From positions 124,001-188,000 of the forward strand of contig JAEZTQ010000011.1 in the NCBI GenBank assembly GCA_023443625.1: DNA of 64,000 bases, read 5' to 3'. The translations under genes were made by a program, and so were the position numbers. Positions 7,471 through 15,217 of the stretch are shown piece after piece. Source of the stretch: Bacillota bacterium. Lineage in GTDB: Bacteria; Bacillota_A; Clostridia; Lachnospirales; Lachnospiraceae. Position 1 is the stretch's first letter. Each line of letters opens with the position of its first letter. The notes below the pieces were generated by a model. It did not search any database. It saw only the letters and a program-made list of their open reading frames with translations, and was not told the origin of the DNA.

Positions 7471-8145
7471 TCAACATTCATAGATTTCTAAGTATGATGT
7501 GATTTTTCCTAAAGTATATTTGCCATCAATTTGACCAAATTCAGGGTCGAGATATTTTCCTTTATAATAAACCACCCAGTGCTCATATTCCGGAAGATGA
7601 ACGGTAAGAATTGCAATATCGGGGATTTTGGGATTCTTTTCCGATAATCGTATATTCTTTTCTGCATGTCTTACACCGTAATGATTTAAAGCTTCAATAA
7701 TTTTTCCTATTGTAATTCCAGCACTTGTATGCAGAAATTTGCATATTTCTGAGACTTCCTTATTTACTAACATTGCAATACAAGCCTGTCCACATGTTTT
7801 AAAACTGGGTTGCATAACAAGTTTTATATCGCTTATTTTTGTATAATTTTCTTGTTCAGTATTTTTGAATGGATTAATTTTTTCTCTGGGAGTTATGCTT
7901 ATTGAAAGGGTATCACCATTATCTATATTAATCGTATTTCGTATTTTTTTAGTAAAAAACAAACCATAATGCCCGTTCCCTCTAGCAAGTAATTGAACAT
8001 CGTTTATCTGTATTCCATTAATTTTTAAGTCAACCGAAAGGACACCCTTTTGATTAAATTTATCCCATAAATTAAAGGGAATATCTATCAAAATCCTTTC
8101 CTTCGGATTTACTGGTTCTTTGAATACGGTGCTAAAACTTAACAT
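7471..8145 (-). CDS. DUF1905 domain fused to a C39-like cysteine peptidase
   Basis: The 224-residue protein has two parts. Residues 1-95 look like DUF1905, a small beta-barrel (VLSVDLKINGIQINDVQLLA, then GHYGLFF and NGDTLSISI). Residues 108-224 look like a papain-fold C39-type peptidase. Its nucleophile is probably C118 (TCGQACIAML), with His189 (YEHWVVYY) and Asp200 (YLDPEFG), so a full Cys-His-Asp set is present. There is no signal peptide, so it is probably cytoplasmic. ATG 8145 follows GGAGG and overlaps the end of the upstream effector-domain fragment. The substrate is unknown. Confidence 0.75.
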   Translation of the reverse strand: MLSFSTVFKEPVNPKERILIDIPFNLWDKFNQKGVLSVDLKINGIQINDVQLLARGNGHYGLFFTKKIRNTINIDNGDTLSISITPREKINPFKNTEQENYTKISDIKLVMQPSFKTCGQACIAMLVNKEVSEICKFLHTSAGITIGKIIEALNHYGVRHAEKNIRLSEKNPKIPDIAILTVHLPEYEHWVVYYKGKYLDPEFGQIDGKYTLGKITSYLEIYEC

Positions 8146-8509
8146 TGTTTACAGCCTCCTTTCCTTGTACTATTTCTTTATTTTCATTTTTTACCATAAC
8201 AGGGTATAACAAGTCAAGTTGAAGCCCATCTTCACGGTCAGGTAAATTCAGTCGATTAACATAATTTAGGCTTTCTTCCAGACAACCGAACATGTTCTGA
8301 TAATTGCCTTCTCCGCGGTAATCATATTTTTCACTTTTATTCACCCATTGAATGAGCCATTCCCATTCTGAAAATGCCCCCATCGGTATCATGTGTGCCG
8401 CATATAAGCCACCTTCAAAATTCTTTTTTGAAAGAGGCTTCGGAACATCCATATTATCAGGAATAGTTACCCACATCTCATATCCATGATTACCATTTTT
8501 GTCAGGCAT
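8132..8509 (-). pseudogene. Truncated GyrI-like/AraC effector-binding domain
   Basis: The 125-residue ORF matches the C-terminal three-quarters of the effector-binding domain found in AraC/TipAS-type regulators (GYEMWVTIPDNMDVP, then GGLYAAHMI and WEWLIQWVN). The frame stays open upstream of ATG 8509 (FFRIESIAP) as far as a TGA, without a good start. The domain's first strands and any DNA-binding part are therefore missing. It still runs into and overlaps the peptidase gene, so the two were probably one transcript. Confidence 0.65.
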
Positions 8510-8726
8510 AGGGGCAATCGATTCTATCCTAAAGAATTTACATATTAATGTTGTCTTATAATCTCAACCATTTGTGTATTGTTTGGGATTTGCGAAAGTA
8601 AATTTTTATACATTATTTTTTCTGAAAAGCGGTAGTTTTTCCTGAAAATTCTCGCCGAAAACCTTGAACATTCTGCTTGCATTTAAAATTCTGTTTTCAA
8701 TATCATCACTGCTACCGTCATTATGA
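8510..8726. other. Intergenic, eroded upstream part of the effector-domain gene
   Basis: No gene is supported. It probably contains the degraded 5' part of the regulator whose effector domain is at 8132-8509. No further motif is readable. Confidence 0.4.
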
Positions 8727-8824
8727 ATCAGATGTTCAAGTGACGTACTTATGGGTATTCAAAACTCATAAAATGAAAAATCCACAGAGGCCTTGATTTT
8801 TCAAGATTTCTGTGGAAATTAGTT
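8727..8824 (+). repeat. Module right-end (TACTTA/TATTCA pair plus hairpin)
   Basis: It is homologous to 4789-4885. A direct pair ACTTATGGGTATTCAAA is followed by a hairpin with arms AATCCACAGA and TCTGTGGAAATT and then AGTTAAG. It ends flush with att copy d. Confidence 0.65.
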
Positions 8825-8846
8825 AAGCGAGAGACGGGATTCGAAC
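8825..8846 (-). repeat. att copy d
   Basis: AGCGAGAGACGGGATTCGAA is the tRNA-Gly T arm and acceptor with one or two changes. The match ends just past the T loop. Confidence 0.85.
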
Positions 8847-8849
8847 CAT

Positions 8850-8927
8850 AATCCCATCCTACAAATACTGAAAAGAAAGGGGTTCCATCCACTTCTAATT
8901 AATGTGCACATAACAGTGCACATATTT
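8850..8927 (+). repeat. Module left-end, type A, with paired GTGCACATA repeats
   Basis: TACAAATACTGAAAAGAAAG is followed by CATCCACTTCTAATTAATG and two GTGCACATA copies (8904-8912 and 8916-8924, 3 bp apart). The segment is nearly identical to 14380-14456. The repeats also follow the integrase gene at 18889-18907, as arm-type recombinase sites on both sides of a core would. Confidence 0.75.
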
Positions 8928-8979
8928 TTGATACTACTAAATAGTATCCATAAACCATGGAGAATACTTAACCAAGTAA

Positions 8980-9372
8980 TTATTTAGGGAGTCCCCAAAA
9001 TAAGAAATATATCACCATAGACAAAATATCTATTCCAAGAAATATAGCTAATATTATCAATACTATTTTAAAGCCCTTTTTAGTTTTTTGCTTATTTTCA
9101 ACTGTCAATATTTTATCATCTAAAACCTTAGCAATAGTAATGCCTTCTTTCAGTGCTTCCTTATGTGTTTCTGATTTATTTCCAAAAACTAATTCATCTA
9201 GTGAAATCTCAAAATAATCGCTAAGTAATATTAACTTTTCCATATCAGGTGTGGAATTTCCTAATTCCCATTTTGACAATGTCTGTCTAGAAATATTTAG
9301 TTTATCTGCCAGTTCTTCCTGTGATATACCTTTTTGTTTCCTTAATTCAAACAGTTTTTTTTCGAATTCCAT
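8980..9372 (-). CDS. XRE-family HTH regulator with C-terminal membrane helix
   Basis: The 130-residue protein has a Cro/C1-type HTH at residues 5-60 (ISQEELADKLNISRQTLSKW) and a hydrophobic segment at about 104-126 (IVLIILAIFLGIDILSMVIY). It is probably a membrane-tethered repressor. ATG 9372 follows AGAAAGGACAAAAT. It overlaps the end of the CPBP protease gene by 31 bp, so the pair is translationally coupled. The neighbouring intramembrane protease makes regulated release or co-regulation plausible, though this is inference. Confidence 0.85.
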   Translation of the reverse strand: MEFEKKLFELRKQKGISQEELADKLNISRQTLSKWELGNSTPDMEKLILLSDYFEISLDELVFGNKSETHKEALKEGITIAKVLDDKILTVENKQKTKKGFKIVLIILAIFLGIDILSMVIYFLFWGLPK

Positions 9373-10289
9373 ATTTTGTCCTTTCTTATGATTAACAATG
9401 TATAAAATGCAATGCTAATACATAATATCGGTATTATTAATATACTTGCCTCTATGCCATATATGCCCCCTGTAAAAAAATCAAAATTTGGTTTAATTGC
9501 AAACTTCAAAATTCCACTTGTAGAGCTTCCACCAGACACTTCTAATCCATATATAGTTCCTAAACAAAAATTCCATCCAAAATGAACACCACAAGCTGCT
9601 CCCAATGAATTTTCCTTAATCATTACAATGGAGAATAACCAGGAGACCAGTAGGAGATTAAGAATGGCAACCCATTTTGTAATGCCCTCTATTTCTAAAA
9701 TGGTGAATACGTGTGGAATAGCAAAAGCAAAACTACTAATAAATATGGCCCATTTAGTATTTAATCTTCTATTTAATGATGTTAGGAGAAAGCCTCTACA
9801 CATTATTTCTTCTGCTGAGGATTGTATGAAATAAGCCAAAAACCAAAGTAAACATGAAGACACGGAAAATTTACTAATACTCTGATAGGAACATAATCCT
9901 GATGCCATTAGAATTCCTATCATGATAGTAACCATTCCTGCCCCTGTTATTATTCCCTTAGCAATGACTATTGGTAGTTTTACATTCAATTTAATACCAA
10001 TATCAGAAAGCTTTCTTTTTTCGACCATTTTTATATAACAAATAGTGAAAAAAGCAAAACCAGCCATTCCATAAAAAGGAATACGATTTACCCATTCTCC
10101 TATTGGCATCTGTCCAACTAATACATCGAATCCAAAAAATAGAAAAATTGCAATTATTATCAGTTCTAAGATAACAGCTGATAATAAATATAAAATAATA
10201 AAAGCCAATATTTTTTGAATTAAAAATTCAATAGTAGAATTTTTGGATTTATCATTAAATGGATTGATATTTTTAAAAATTATTTTCAT
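9342..10289 (-). CDS. CPBP-family intramembrane metalloprotease (CAAX/Abi type)
   Basis: The 315-residue polytopic membrane protein has about eight hydrophobic segments and the CPBP/Abi motifs. Motif 1 is SSAEEIMCRGFLL (EExxxR), the next is FAIPHVF (FxxxH), and the third is HFGWNFCLG (HxxxN-like). All expected metal-binding residues are present, so it is probably active. Such proteins process prenylated or bacteriocin-like substrates, or act as self-immunity factors. ATG 10289 follows TAGGAGG. It is cargo in a module together with the XRE regulator. Confidence 0.88.
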   Translation of the reverse strand: MKIIFKNINPFNDKSKNSTIEFLIQKILAFIILYLLSAVILELIIIAIFLFFGFDVLVGQMPIGEWVNRIPFYGMAGFAFFTICYIKMVEKRKLSDIGIKLNVKLPIVIAKGIITGAGMVTIMIGILMASGLCSYQSISKFSVSSCLLWFLAYFIQSSAEEIMCRGFLLTSLNRRLNTKWAIFISSFAFAIPHVFTILEIEGITKWVAILNLLLVSWLFSIVMIKENSLGAACGVHFGWNFCLGTIYGLEVSGGSSTSGILKFAIKPNFDFFTGGIYGIEASILIIPILCISIAFYTLLIIRKDKIWNSKKNCLN

Positions 10290-10736
10290 AGCTTACCTCC
10301 TAGTTGTTTTCTAATTCAATAGTATATTAAACAACTAGAAATAGCTAACAGGTAATCTTTGCATCTATGTTATCCATAATAGCAATTATGTTAAAAAGAA
10401 TTGCAAATAGTATAAATACAACTTTTCATAGATTACTATATCATATTAAGCAAAATAAATAAACTTAGTTTCCCAGTAAATTGCATACACCAACCATAGA
10501 TGTGCATCGTCTACACATTTCTAATTGGTGTATTCCTCCTTTTAGAATAACAGAATACAATTCTTCTTTTCTGTCTTATTAAAGAATAAGATAAATGTGA
10601 TTTAGCACATCCTTGAGATATAAAAGCTTGGTAAATGTAGAATACCGGTGCAACATTCATCTAAGAAGTAGAGGAATAGAAAACAACGAAGCTCCATGCT
10701 ACGCATGGATCACTTACTCATCTTAACACTTGTATA
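10290..10736. other. Module intergenic with nested dyad and hairpin half
   Basis: No gene is supported. A nested dyad (10483-10535) has an outer stem GCATACACC/GGTGTATTC and an inner stem ATGTG/CACAT. At 10682-10712 is the left part of the AACAACGAAG hairpin that is complete at 15218 and 17554. The order of these two elements is the same as upstream of the integrase copies at 15456 and 17807, so this is the remnant of an integrase leader. Confidence 0.6.
10483..10535. repeat. Nested dyad, copy 2
   Basis: The outer arms begin GCATACACC and end GGTGTATTC. The inner arms ATGTG (10500-10504) and CACAT (10514-10518) pair perfectly, although they differ from the AAGTG/CACTT of other copies. That is a compensatory change. 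Confidence 0.6.
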
Positions 10737-11223
10737 GTGAATAATCTGAAAAATGGAGAAACCTATCTCACTGCATTCAATCGTTTGTACGAAAGCGGAG
10801 AATTCAAAGGACAGCTCAAAGCACAAGGAGCAGTGGATAAGCAAACAAAGTTCTTGGATGAATTTCTGGTGTATCCACCATATGAGAAAATAACGGAAAT
10901 GAGTCTTGAGGAACAAGATATATTCATTAAAAAGGAATTGCAGGCGATTCAGAATTACTTTCCGTATTTATTTTATCTGCCAATATACATGGTGATAAGG
11001 CTTTTCGCACAAAAAGATTATTGTGGAAAATCTGATGAATGGAATCTATATCAAGGCAAAATTCCGTGCAGTCAGAAAGAAGAGCGACGGTTCCAAGTTG
11101 TATGGAAGCCACTTGAAGGATTCGGGATATGCTTTGACAGGTTGATGAAAAGACCACTCTTAGTTACATTTACAATCCCAATAAGGAACAAGAGAACCTT
11201 AATATTATGAATGAAGCTCTGTG
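10737..11223 (+). pseudogene. Integrase remnant with a large internal deletion
   Basis: From about 11004 the DNA matches the integrase at 17807-18886 in two pieces. One is the stretch encoding IIVENPMNGIYIKSK through GSKLY. The other is the 3' end encoding IRDML, then KTTLSYIYNPN, then NIMNEAL. The catalytic middle (first Arg, Lys, HxxR) is deleted and the join shifts frame. The preceding 10737-11000 is open in one frame (NGETYLTAFNRLYESGEFKG) but matches nothing I know; it may be unrelated inserted sequence. The gene is dead. Confidence 0.8.
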
Positions 11224-11253
11224 AAAGAGCCATAAAATGAGTAAGAAAAACTA

Positions 11254-11285
11254 GTGCACATACGGTGCACATAATAGTGCATATA
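11254..11285 (+). repeat. Fused arm repeats: scar of a lost module boundary
   Basis: Three GTGCACATA-type repeats stand at 11254, 11265 and 11277. The first matches the spacing seen after the integrase (18889-18907). The last two match the left-end pair (8904-8924, 14435-14455). The att core expected between a right end and a left end is missing, so recombination between arm repeats probably deleted it. Confidence 0.55.
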
Positions 11286-11315
11286 TTTTATTTCTACTTT
11301 TATAACGTTTATAAA

Positions 11316-11807
11316 TCATATTTTTTGTTCCATATAACCAGTAATAAACGGAGCATTGGGATATTGCTTCAGTGCTACAGTTTCAAATCCTTTCTTTTCA
11401 TACCATTTCCTTAGTTCGTTATTATCGTTAATCATTCCTAGGCGTACATAAGTGCACCCATGTTCGATGGAATAATTAAGGCAGAATTCAAGGAGTTCAG
11501 TCCCAATCCCTTTGGATTGATATGCAGGTAAGACAACAATGTCATCTAATTTGATGACTGAATCTTTATAATGCATTCCTATATAACCTACAATTATTTC
11601 ATCCAAATGATATGCAAACATTATTTCTCCGCCGTCATATTCAGCTAAGAACTTTTCATATTTTAATGTAGCCCTGCCGCTATCTGGACAATTTTCATCT
11701 GTCAGATTGAAACGAGCAGCTATTGGCTCATATGCTAAATGCATAACTTCTAGACAGTTTATATATGCACCTTCGTAACATAGTTGAGAACAATATTCGG
11801 TTAGCAT
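11316..11807 (-). CDS. GNAT-family N-acetyltransferase
   Basis: The 163-residue protein has the GNAT fold: an N-terminal helical region (NCLEVMHLAYEPIAARFNLT), then beta-4 IKLDDIVVLP, and the acetyl-CoA pyrophosphate loop AYQSKGIGTELLEF (Q/RxxGxG/A) at about residues 94-107. It ends with a RLGMINDNNELRKWYEKKGF segment typical of the family. The start at ATG 11807 lacks a convincing ribosome site and overlaps the remnant at 11765-12181, so the first dozen residues may be altered by a junction. The substrate is unknown. Confidence 0.85.
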   Translation of the reverse strand: MLTEYCSQLCYEGAYINCLEVMHLAYEPIAARFNLTDENCPDSGRATLKYEKFLAEYDGGEIMFAYHLDEIIVGYIGMHYKDSVIKLDDIVVLPAYQSKGIGTELLEFCLNYSIEHGCTYVRLGMINDNNELRKWYEKKGFETVALKQYPNAPFITGYMEQKI

Positions 11808-12181
11808 TTATTAAAAAGGGAGGAAAGCCAACCCGACAATCACCAATTTATTGTATCTTGGGCGAAAGTCATCTAAAGAACCACGTTATATATAAAGAAT
11901 GGTTTAAAACCCCAGACTTTATTGAAATACCGATGTATGAATCTTTGGTTGATCTTGTTTCTTTTACATATGGCGATTCATTTGTTGAAAATCACCCAGA
12001 ACATCGCGACCAAACCAAATATAACGAAACTGTATGTACTTATGAAGAAATACTGCAATTAATTAGTAATAAAGGGTGGCCGCAGAATTTAGTTACTGAT
12101 GATTCACCATTCTGGATTCCACGATATATAGAAGCTCAGATTTGGAGTGATGAAGTGATAGATAAGTTTCATACACAATAA
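11765..12181 (+). pseudogene. 5'-truncated gene of unknown function
   Basis: The reading frame is convincing from about 11805 (AFIKKGGKPTRQSPIYCILG) to the TAA at 12179-12181. It encodes roughly 125 residues with many aromatic and acidic residues (WFKTPDFIEIPMYESLVDLV) and no family I recognise. Upstream it runs antisense into the acetyltransferase start without a ribosome site, so the 5' end was probably cut off at a junction near 11800. The two genes were probably brought together by deletion. Confidence 0.5.
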
Positions 12182-12249
12182 GCTTAATACTTAGATGGAT
12201 TTACTAGCAGTTTTTCACAATAGTGAATTAAAAAATCAAGGGATTTCGT

Positions 12250-12270
12250 AAGCGCAAGACGGGATTCGAA
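12250..12270 (-). repeat. att copy e
   Basis: AGCGCAAGACGGGATTCGAA matches the tRNA-Gly T arm and acceptor with one change. It is preceded by GGGATTTCGTA, the end of the terminator also found between the integrase and att copy g (18918-18950). It is followed by the type B left end (CACAAATACTGATAAA and GCACACATAGGATGTATGT, to 12350). Confidence 0.8.
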
Positions 12271-12442
12271 CAAATCCACGCACACACAAATACTGATAAA
12301 AGGAAGTTTTTATCTACACACATACTTGCACACATAGGATGTATGTAATTTAATGCAACAATATTAATTCACATTAGGGGAAGATGACGAATAAATTCAG
12401 CTCTACAAATTGGTATTTCATTTACCCATTATGCTCATTACC

Positions 12443-12652
12443 TTACTCAATATAAAATAAATCCTCGAATTTTTTATCCAAGGCAATACAAAGAATTAAA
12501 GCGAGTTTTGCGGTTGGATTGAATTGACCTGTTTCAATAGAACTTATTGTATTTCGAGATACGCCAACCAATTCAGCCAAATCACTCTGCGACAAGCTTT
12601 TCTCTGCTCTTGCAACTTTTAATCTGTTTTTTAATATAAGACTTTCATTCAT
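12443..12652 (-). CDS. Small XRE-family HTH regulator (YozG/Cro type)
   Basis: The 69-residue protein consists almost wholly of a Cro/C1 HTH (RLKVARAEKSLSQSDLAELV, then GVSRNTISSIETGQFNPT), ending in LALILCIALDKKFEDLFYIE. Its ATG at 12652 sits six bases past the stop of the DUF6442 gene, with GAGG inside that gene's end, so the two are co-translated. Such small regulators are commonly paired with small membrane proteins. Two palindromes upstream of the pair are candidate binding sites. Confidence 0.9.
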   Translation of the reverse strand: MNESLILKNRLKVARAEKSLSQSDLAELVGVSRNTISSIETGQFNPTAKLALILCIALDKKFEDLFYIE

Positions 12653-12658
12653 TATTTA

Positions 12659-12976
12659 TTACCTCAATGTTGCCAACACATAGTTAACAACTGATATAAC
12701 TGATGCAATACTTCCGGCAATCACTGTAACCAGATATACTTTGCTTTTTAAAAAGTGATATTTCCCATATCCTTCAGCAGCAATAAATGCCCAAAATAAT
12801 GAAGATACTGCATGAAACGTACTGCTTTCTCCAAAAAACAGATTAAATATTGCTATAAATACAAATAGAAGTGAAAAGGTAATAAAACCAATTTTACGTC
12901 CTTGATTTTCAGCATATTCTATTCCCTCATCTTTTTGCGATTGTCTGCTTTTTTCTAAAATTTTTTCTTTGTTCAT
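12659..12976 (-). CDS. Small membrane protein, DUF6442-like
   Basis: The best start is ATG 12976 (MNKEKILEKSRQSQKDEG) behind AAAGGAAAG. Longer starts in the frame would run through the operator region. The 105-residue product has a charged N-terminus and three hydrophobic segments (IGFITFSLLFVFIAIFNLFF, then STFHAVSSLFWAFIAAEGYG, then VYLVTVIAGSIASVISVVNY). It is the first gene of a two-gene operon with the XRE regulator. The function of this family is unknown. Confidence 0.8.
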   Translation of the reverse strand: MNKEKILEKSRQSQKDEGIEYAENQGRKIGFITFSLLFVFIAIFNLFFGESSTFHAVSSLFWAFIAAEGYGKYHFLKSKVYLVTVIAGSIASVISVVNYVLATLR

Positions 12977-13478
12977 GACTGCTTTCCTTTCAAAGCTTTG
13001 TTGACATTTTGACAAGTTTACTTGTATAATGACAATAACAGTTCCAAGTGTACTTGTCAATAATCCTTTTTTAAAAACTATTTTTGAAATACAAAAAATC
13101 CAATATCTGCTTTGAATTTGTTGTTCGGTTCTAAACTACTTAAATCAAATTTATCACTGTAAAATTGTTCCTTTGCAATCGACTCCAATTGTGATTTACG
13201 TACAATAATAATTGACTACATACGATTGTCATAAATGTAATGATTACTGCAAAGGACCTAATCTGTTTATTTAAACGGCATTAAATATAAAAAATGTCTT
13301 GGATGCAGTTTTTATTTTTTTAAATTAGATGATATTGACCAAGATAGCCTTATCAACTTAATAAAAAGGGAATTTGAAATTTAGTCAACATTAATAATCA
13401 AATGTTATGTAAAGTTGGTTTACTATTGTTAGCAACAGCAAATGTAGAAAATTTATATAAAGGACTGGAGAATGAAAA
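12977..13478. other. Intergenic with operators and eroded coding sequence
   Basis: The left part holds the promoter region and operators of the DUF6442/XRE pair. A short open stretch ending in TAG at 13383 (KCLGCSFYFFKLDDIDQDSL) has no start or ribosome site. It looks like the tail of a lost gene. Nothing else is readable before the ribosome site of the next gene. Confidence 0.4.
13012..13057 (-). promoter_or_regulatory. Two palindromic operators before the DUF6442/XRE pair
   Basis: ACAAGTTTACTTGT (13012-13025) is a perfect palindrome. CCAAGTGTACTTGT (13044-13057) is a near-perfect second copy. Their centres are 32 bp apart, about three helical turns, on the same DNA face. The first site is about 36 bp from the DUF6442 start. 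They probably bind the XRE regulator of the same operon. Confidence 0.6.
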
Positions 13479-14183
13479 ATGAATAAAAGCTCTCTAACGG
13501 AAGATACCGTAATAGAAATTGGTAAATCTATTCCATTATCAAAATTCCGTGCTTTTTTTAAGGAAGCGACAGGAAAAGAACTTTCAAGCTGGGAATTTCA
13601 GCCTTGGTTGAACACACAGGCAGGTAAAACGCTTAAAGAAGCGATTACGGTTTATTGTAAAGCAGTGGAACGTAAAGGTATGAAAGAAATATTGTCAGAA
13701 GAAAGATTTAATATTATTTCCGATTCCAACAAGGCTTTTATTACTGCTTTTGATATTGAAATTGAAAATTTAGGATATGACTTTGGTGGTGGCATTGGTG
13801 ATGGATATTGCTGGGGAAAATACATGATTATTTATGCCAAGCCAGGCGTAAAAAGCAAAAAGGTAATTGCTCGAATTTTCATAAGAGAGAATGGTATTGT
13901 TTTAAGACTATTTTTCAATAATGTTGATAAGCATTGCGCCTATATAGAAAATACACCCGGGCATATAAAGGATGTGTTTACTGGTAATCACGGGAATTGT
14001 AGTTGCAGTCCTAAAAAAGAGAATTGTCGTATGAGAAAAAACTATACGGTTGATAACAAAACAATAGAAAAGTGTAGCGGAGTTGTATTTGAGTTTTGGA
14101 ACCCGACAGTAGATAAGCTGCCTGATTACATTGATTTATTAAAAGAGTTTTATCCAGCAGCAAAAATCAAGCGAACGAAATAA
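13479..14183 (+). CDS. DUF6434-like N-terminus with a Cys-rich C-terminal domain
   Basis: The 234-residue protein starts at ATG 13479 behind GGAGAAT. Residues 15-60 resemble a DUF6434/SAP-like helical domain (LSKFRAFFKEATGKELSSWE, then AGKTLKEAI). The second domain, from about residue 95, has a GGGIGDGYCWGKYMIIY motif and a cluster of five Cys at about 175-205 (GNCSCSPKKENCRMRKNY, then EKCSG) that could bind a metal. It is the only plus-strand cargo gene of its module. The function is unknown; the C-terminal half recalls DUF3788-type proteins, with low certainty. Confidence 0.65.
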   Translation: MNKSSLTEDTVIEIGKSIPLSKFRAFFKEATGKELSSWEFQPWLNTQAGKTLKEAITVYCKAVERKGMKEILSEERFNIISDSNKAFITAFDIEIENLGYDFGGGIGDGYCWGKYMIIYAKPGVKSKKVIARIFIRENGIVLRLFFNNVDKHCAYIENTPGHIKDVFTGNHGNCSCSPKKENCRMRKNYTVDNKTIEKCSGVVFEFWNPTVDKLPDYIDLLKEFYPAAKIKRTK

Positions 14184-14355
14184 GCATACGCTACCATTAG
14201 TTTGATACATAACATTTTTTTCATTCAATACGAGGAAATTACATCCTATTGAATAAAAACGCTCCGCTATGGATGCGCACCTCGAAGCAAGGAAGTATAT
14301 TGCTTCGCAATCCGCTCGGGCGCGAAGTGTCAGCAAGCTGACCCTTTCTTGTATT
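14184..14355. other. Intergenic occupied by a dispersed palindromic repeat
   Basis: After the stop at 14183 the stretch is mostly the dispersed repeat described at 14223-14348. That repeat runs to within a few bases of att copy f. Confidence 0.6.
14223..14348. repeat. Dispersed palindromic repeat, copy 1
   Basis: The repeat begins with an inverted pair ATTCAATACGAGGA/TCCTATTGAAT, continues CTATGGATGCGCACCTCG and GCAAGGAAGTATATTGC, and ends with a GTGTCAGCAAGCTGACC dyad. It is nearly the same as 46877-46996 next to glnN. No ORF or transposase is inside. It resembles a MITE or REP-type element. Confidence 0.75.
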
Positions 14356-14376
14356 AAGTGCGAGACGGGATTCGAA
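14356..14376 (-). repeat. att copy f
   Basis: AGTGCGAGACGGGATTCGAA matches the tRNA-Gly T arm and acceptor with one change. Right of it comes the type A left end. Confidence 0.85.
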
Positions 14377-14379
14377 CTG

Positions 14380-14456
14380 CAATCCTATCCTACAAATACT
14401 GAAAAGAAAGGGGTTTCATCCACTTCTGATTTATGTGCACATAATAGTGCACATAA
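14380..14456 (+). repeat. Module left-end, type A (second clear copy)
   Basis: TACAAATACTGAAAAGAAAG, CATCCACTTCTGATTTATG and two GTGCACATA repeats (14435-14443, 14447-14455) repeat the arrangement at 8850-8927 almost base for base. Confidence 0.75.
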
Positions 14457-14560
14457 TTAATGTAGCAAAATCCACCATCAAGACGGTTTAAATTCAAGGT
14501 TATAAATAGGATTTATAGATTCGTAGTATGTTCAAAATCTTATTTGATGTATCACTTATA

Positions 14561-14899
14561 TTATTTCCTACATTTAGTATTAGAATAGAATATATCCCAA
14601 ATTACAGTAGTTAAAACAACAATTATAAAAATTATAGCAAAAGGTAGCATTTGATTTTCATTCATCATTCCACTTTCCACTTTATAACCTAAATACGCCA
14701 TTATAAAAAGCAAAACTGATACAATAATAAGAGTAATACCCATCATTCTGCATAATTTTTTCTTATCATACTGCTCCTGTTCTTTAGCTGACGCTGTATT
14801 ATAGCCCGCAATCATCCAACTTCCTTTTCCAAAAAACATAAAAATCGCTATTATCAAAAAAATACAAGCTAATGCAATTACAAATATTACCGAACCCAT
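14561..14899 (-). CDS. DUF3784 family membrane protein
   Basis: ATG 14899 (MGSVIFVIAL) is chosen because GGGAG precedes it. The 112-residue product has three hydrophobic segments and the family signature GKGSWMIAGYNTASAKEQEQ followed by YDKKKLCR between the first two. DUF3784 proteins are small membrane proteins common in Clostridia with no assigned function. It is the first cargo gene beside the left end of its module. Confidence 0.85.
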   Translation of the reverse strand: MGSVIFVIALACIFLIIAIFMFFGKGSWMIAGYNTASAKEQEQYDKKKLCRMMGITLIIVSVLLFIMAYLGYKVESGMMNENQMLPFAIIFIIVVLTTVIWDIFYSNTKCRK

Positions 14900-15026
14900 A
14901 CTATATCTCCCTATCCTCAAATTTACATTATATAAATAATCACTAATACAAACGCACGTTTATAAATTTTTTAATACAATAATATCATATTATTCAATAT
15001 AAATATACTTAAATTTCTATTAAATA

Positions 15027-15079
15027 GTGTACACCAATCATAGTTGTGTATCACCTACACTTTCCGAATCGGTGTATGC
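15027..15079. repeat. Nested dyad, copy 3
   Basis: The outer stem is GTGTACACC/GGTGTATGC. The inner stem is GTGTA/TACAC around ATCACC. Compare 1556, 10483 and 17350. Confidence 0.6.
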
Positions 15080-15217
15080 TTTTTTAGCATAAATGAATGT
15101 AATTCTGTTTTCTGTCTGTAAAGACGATCAATTAAGTGTGATGTAATACCCATTGAGAGATAAAGATTGGTAAATGCAGCATATTGGTGCGATATTCGAA
15201 ATGGAAATATGGAAATC

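Noticed and set aside
9628..9834. Small plus-strand ORF inside the CPBP gene
   Set aside because: It is antisense to a well-conserved membrane protein and lacks a ribosome site.
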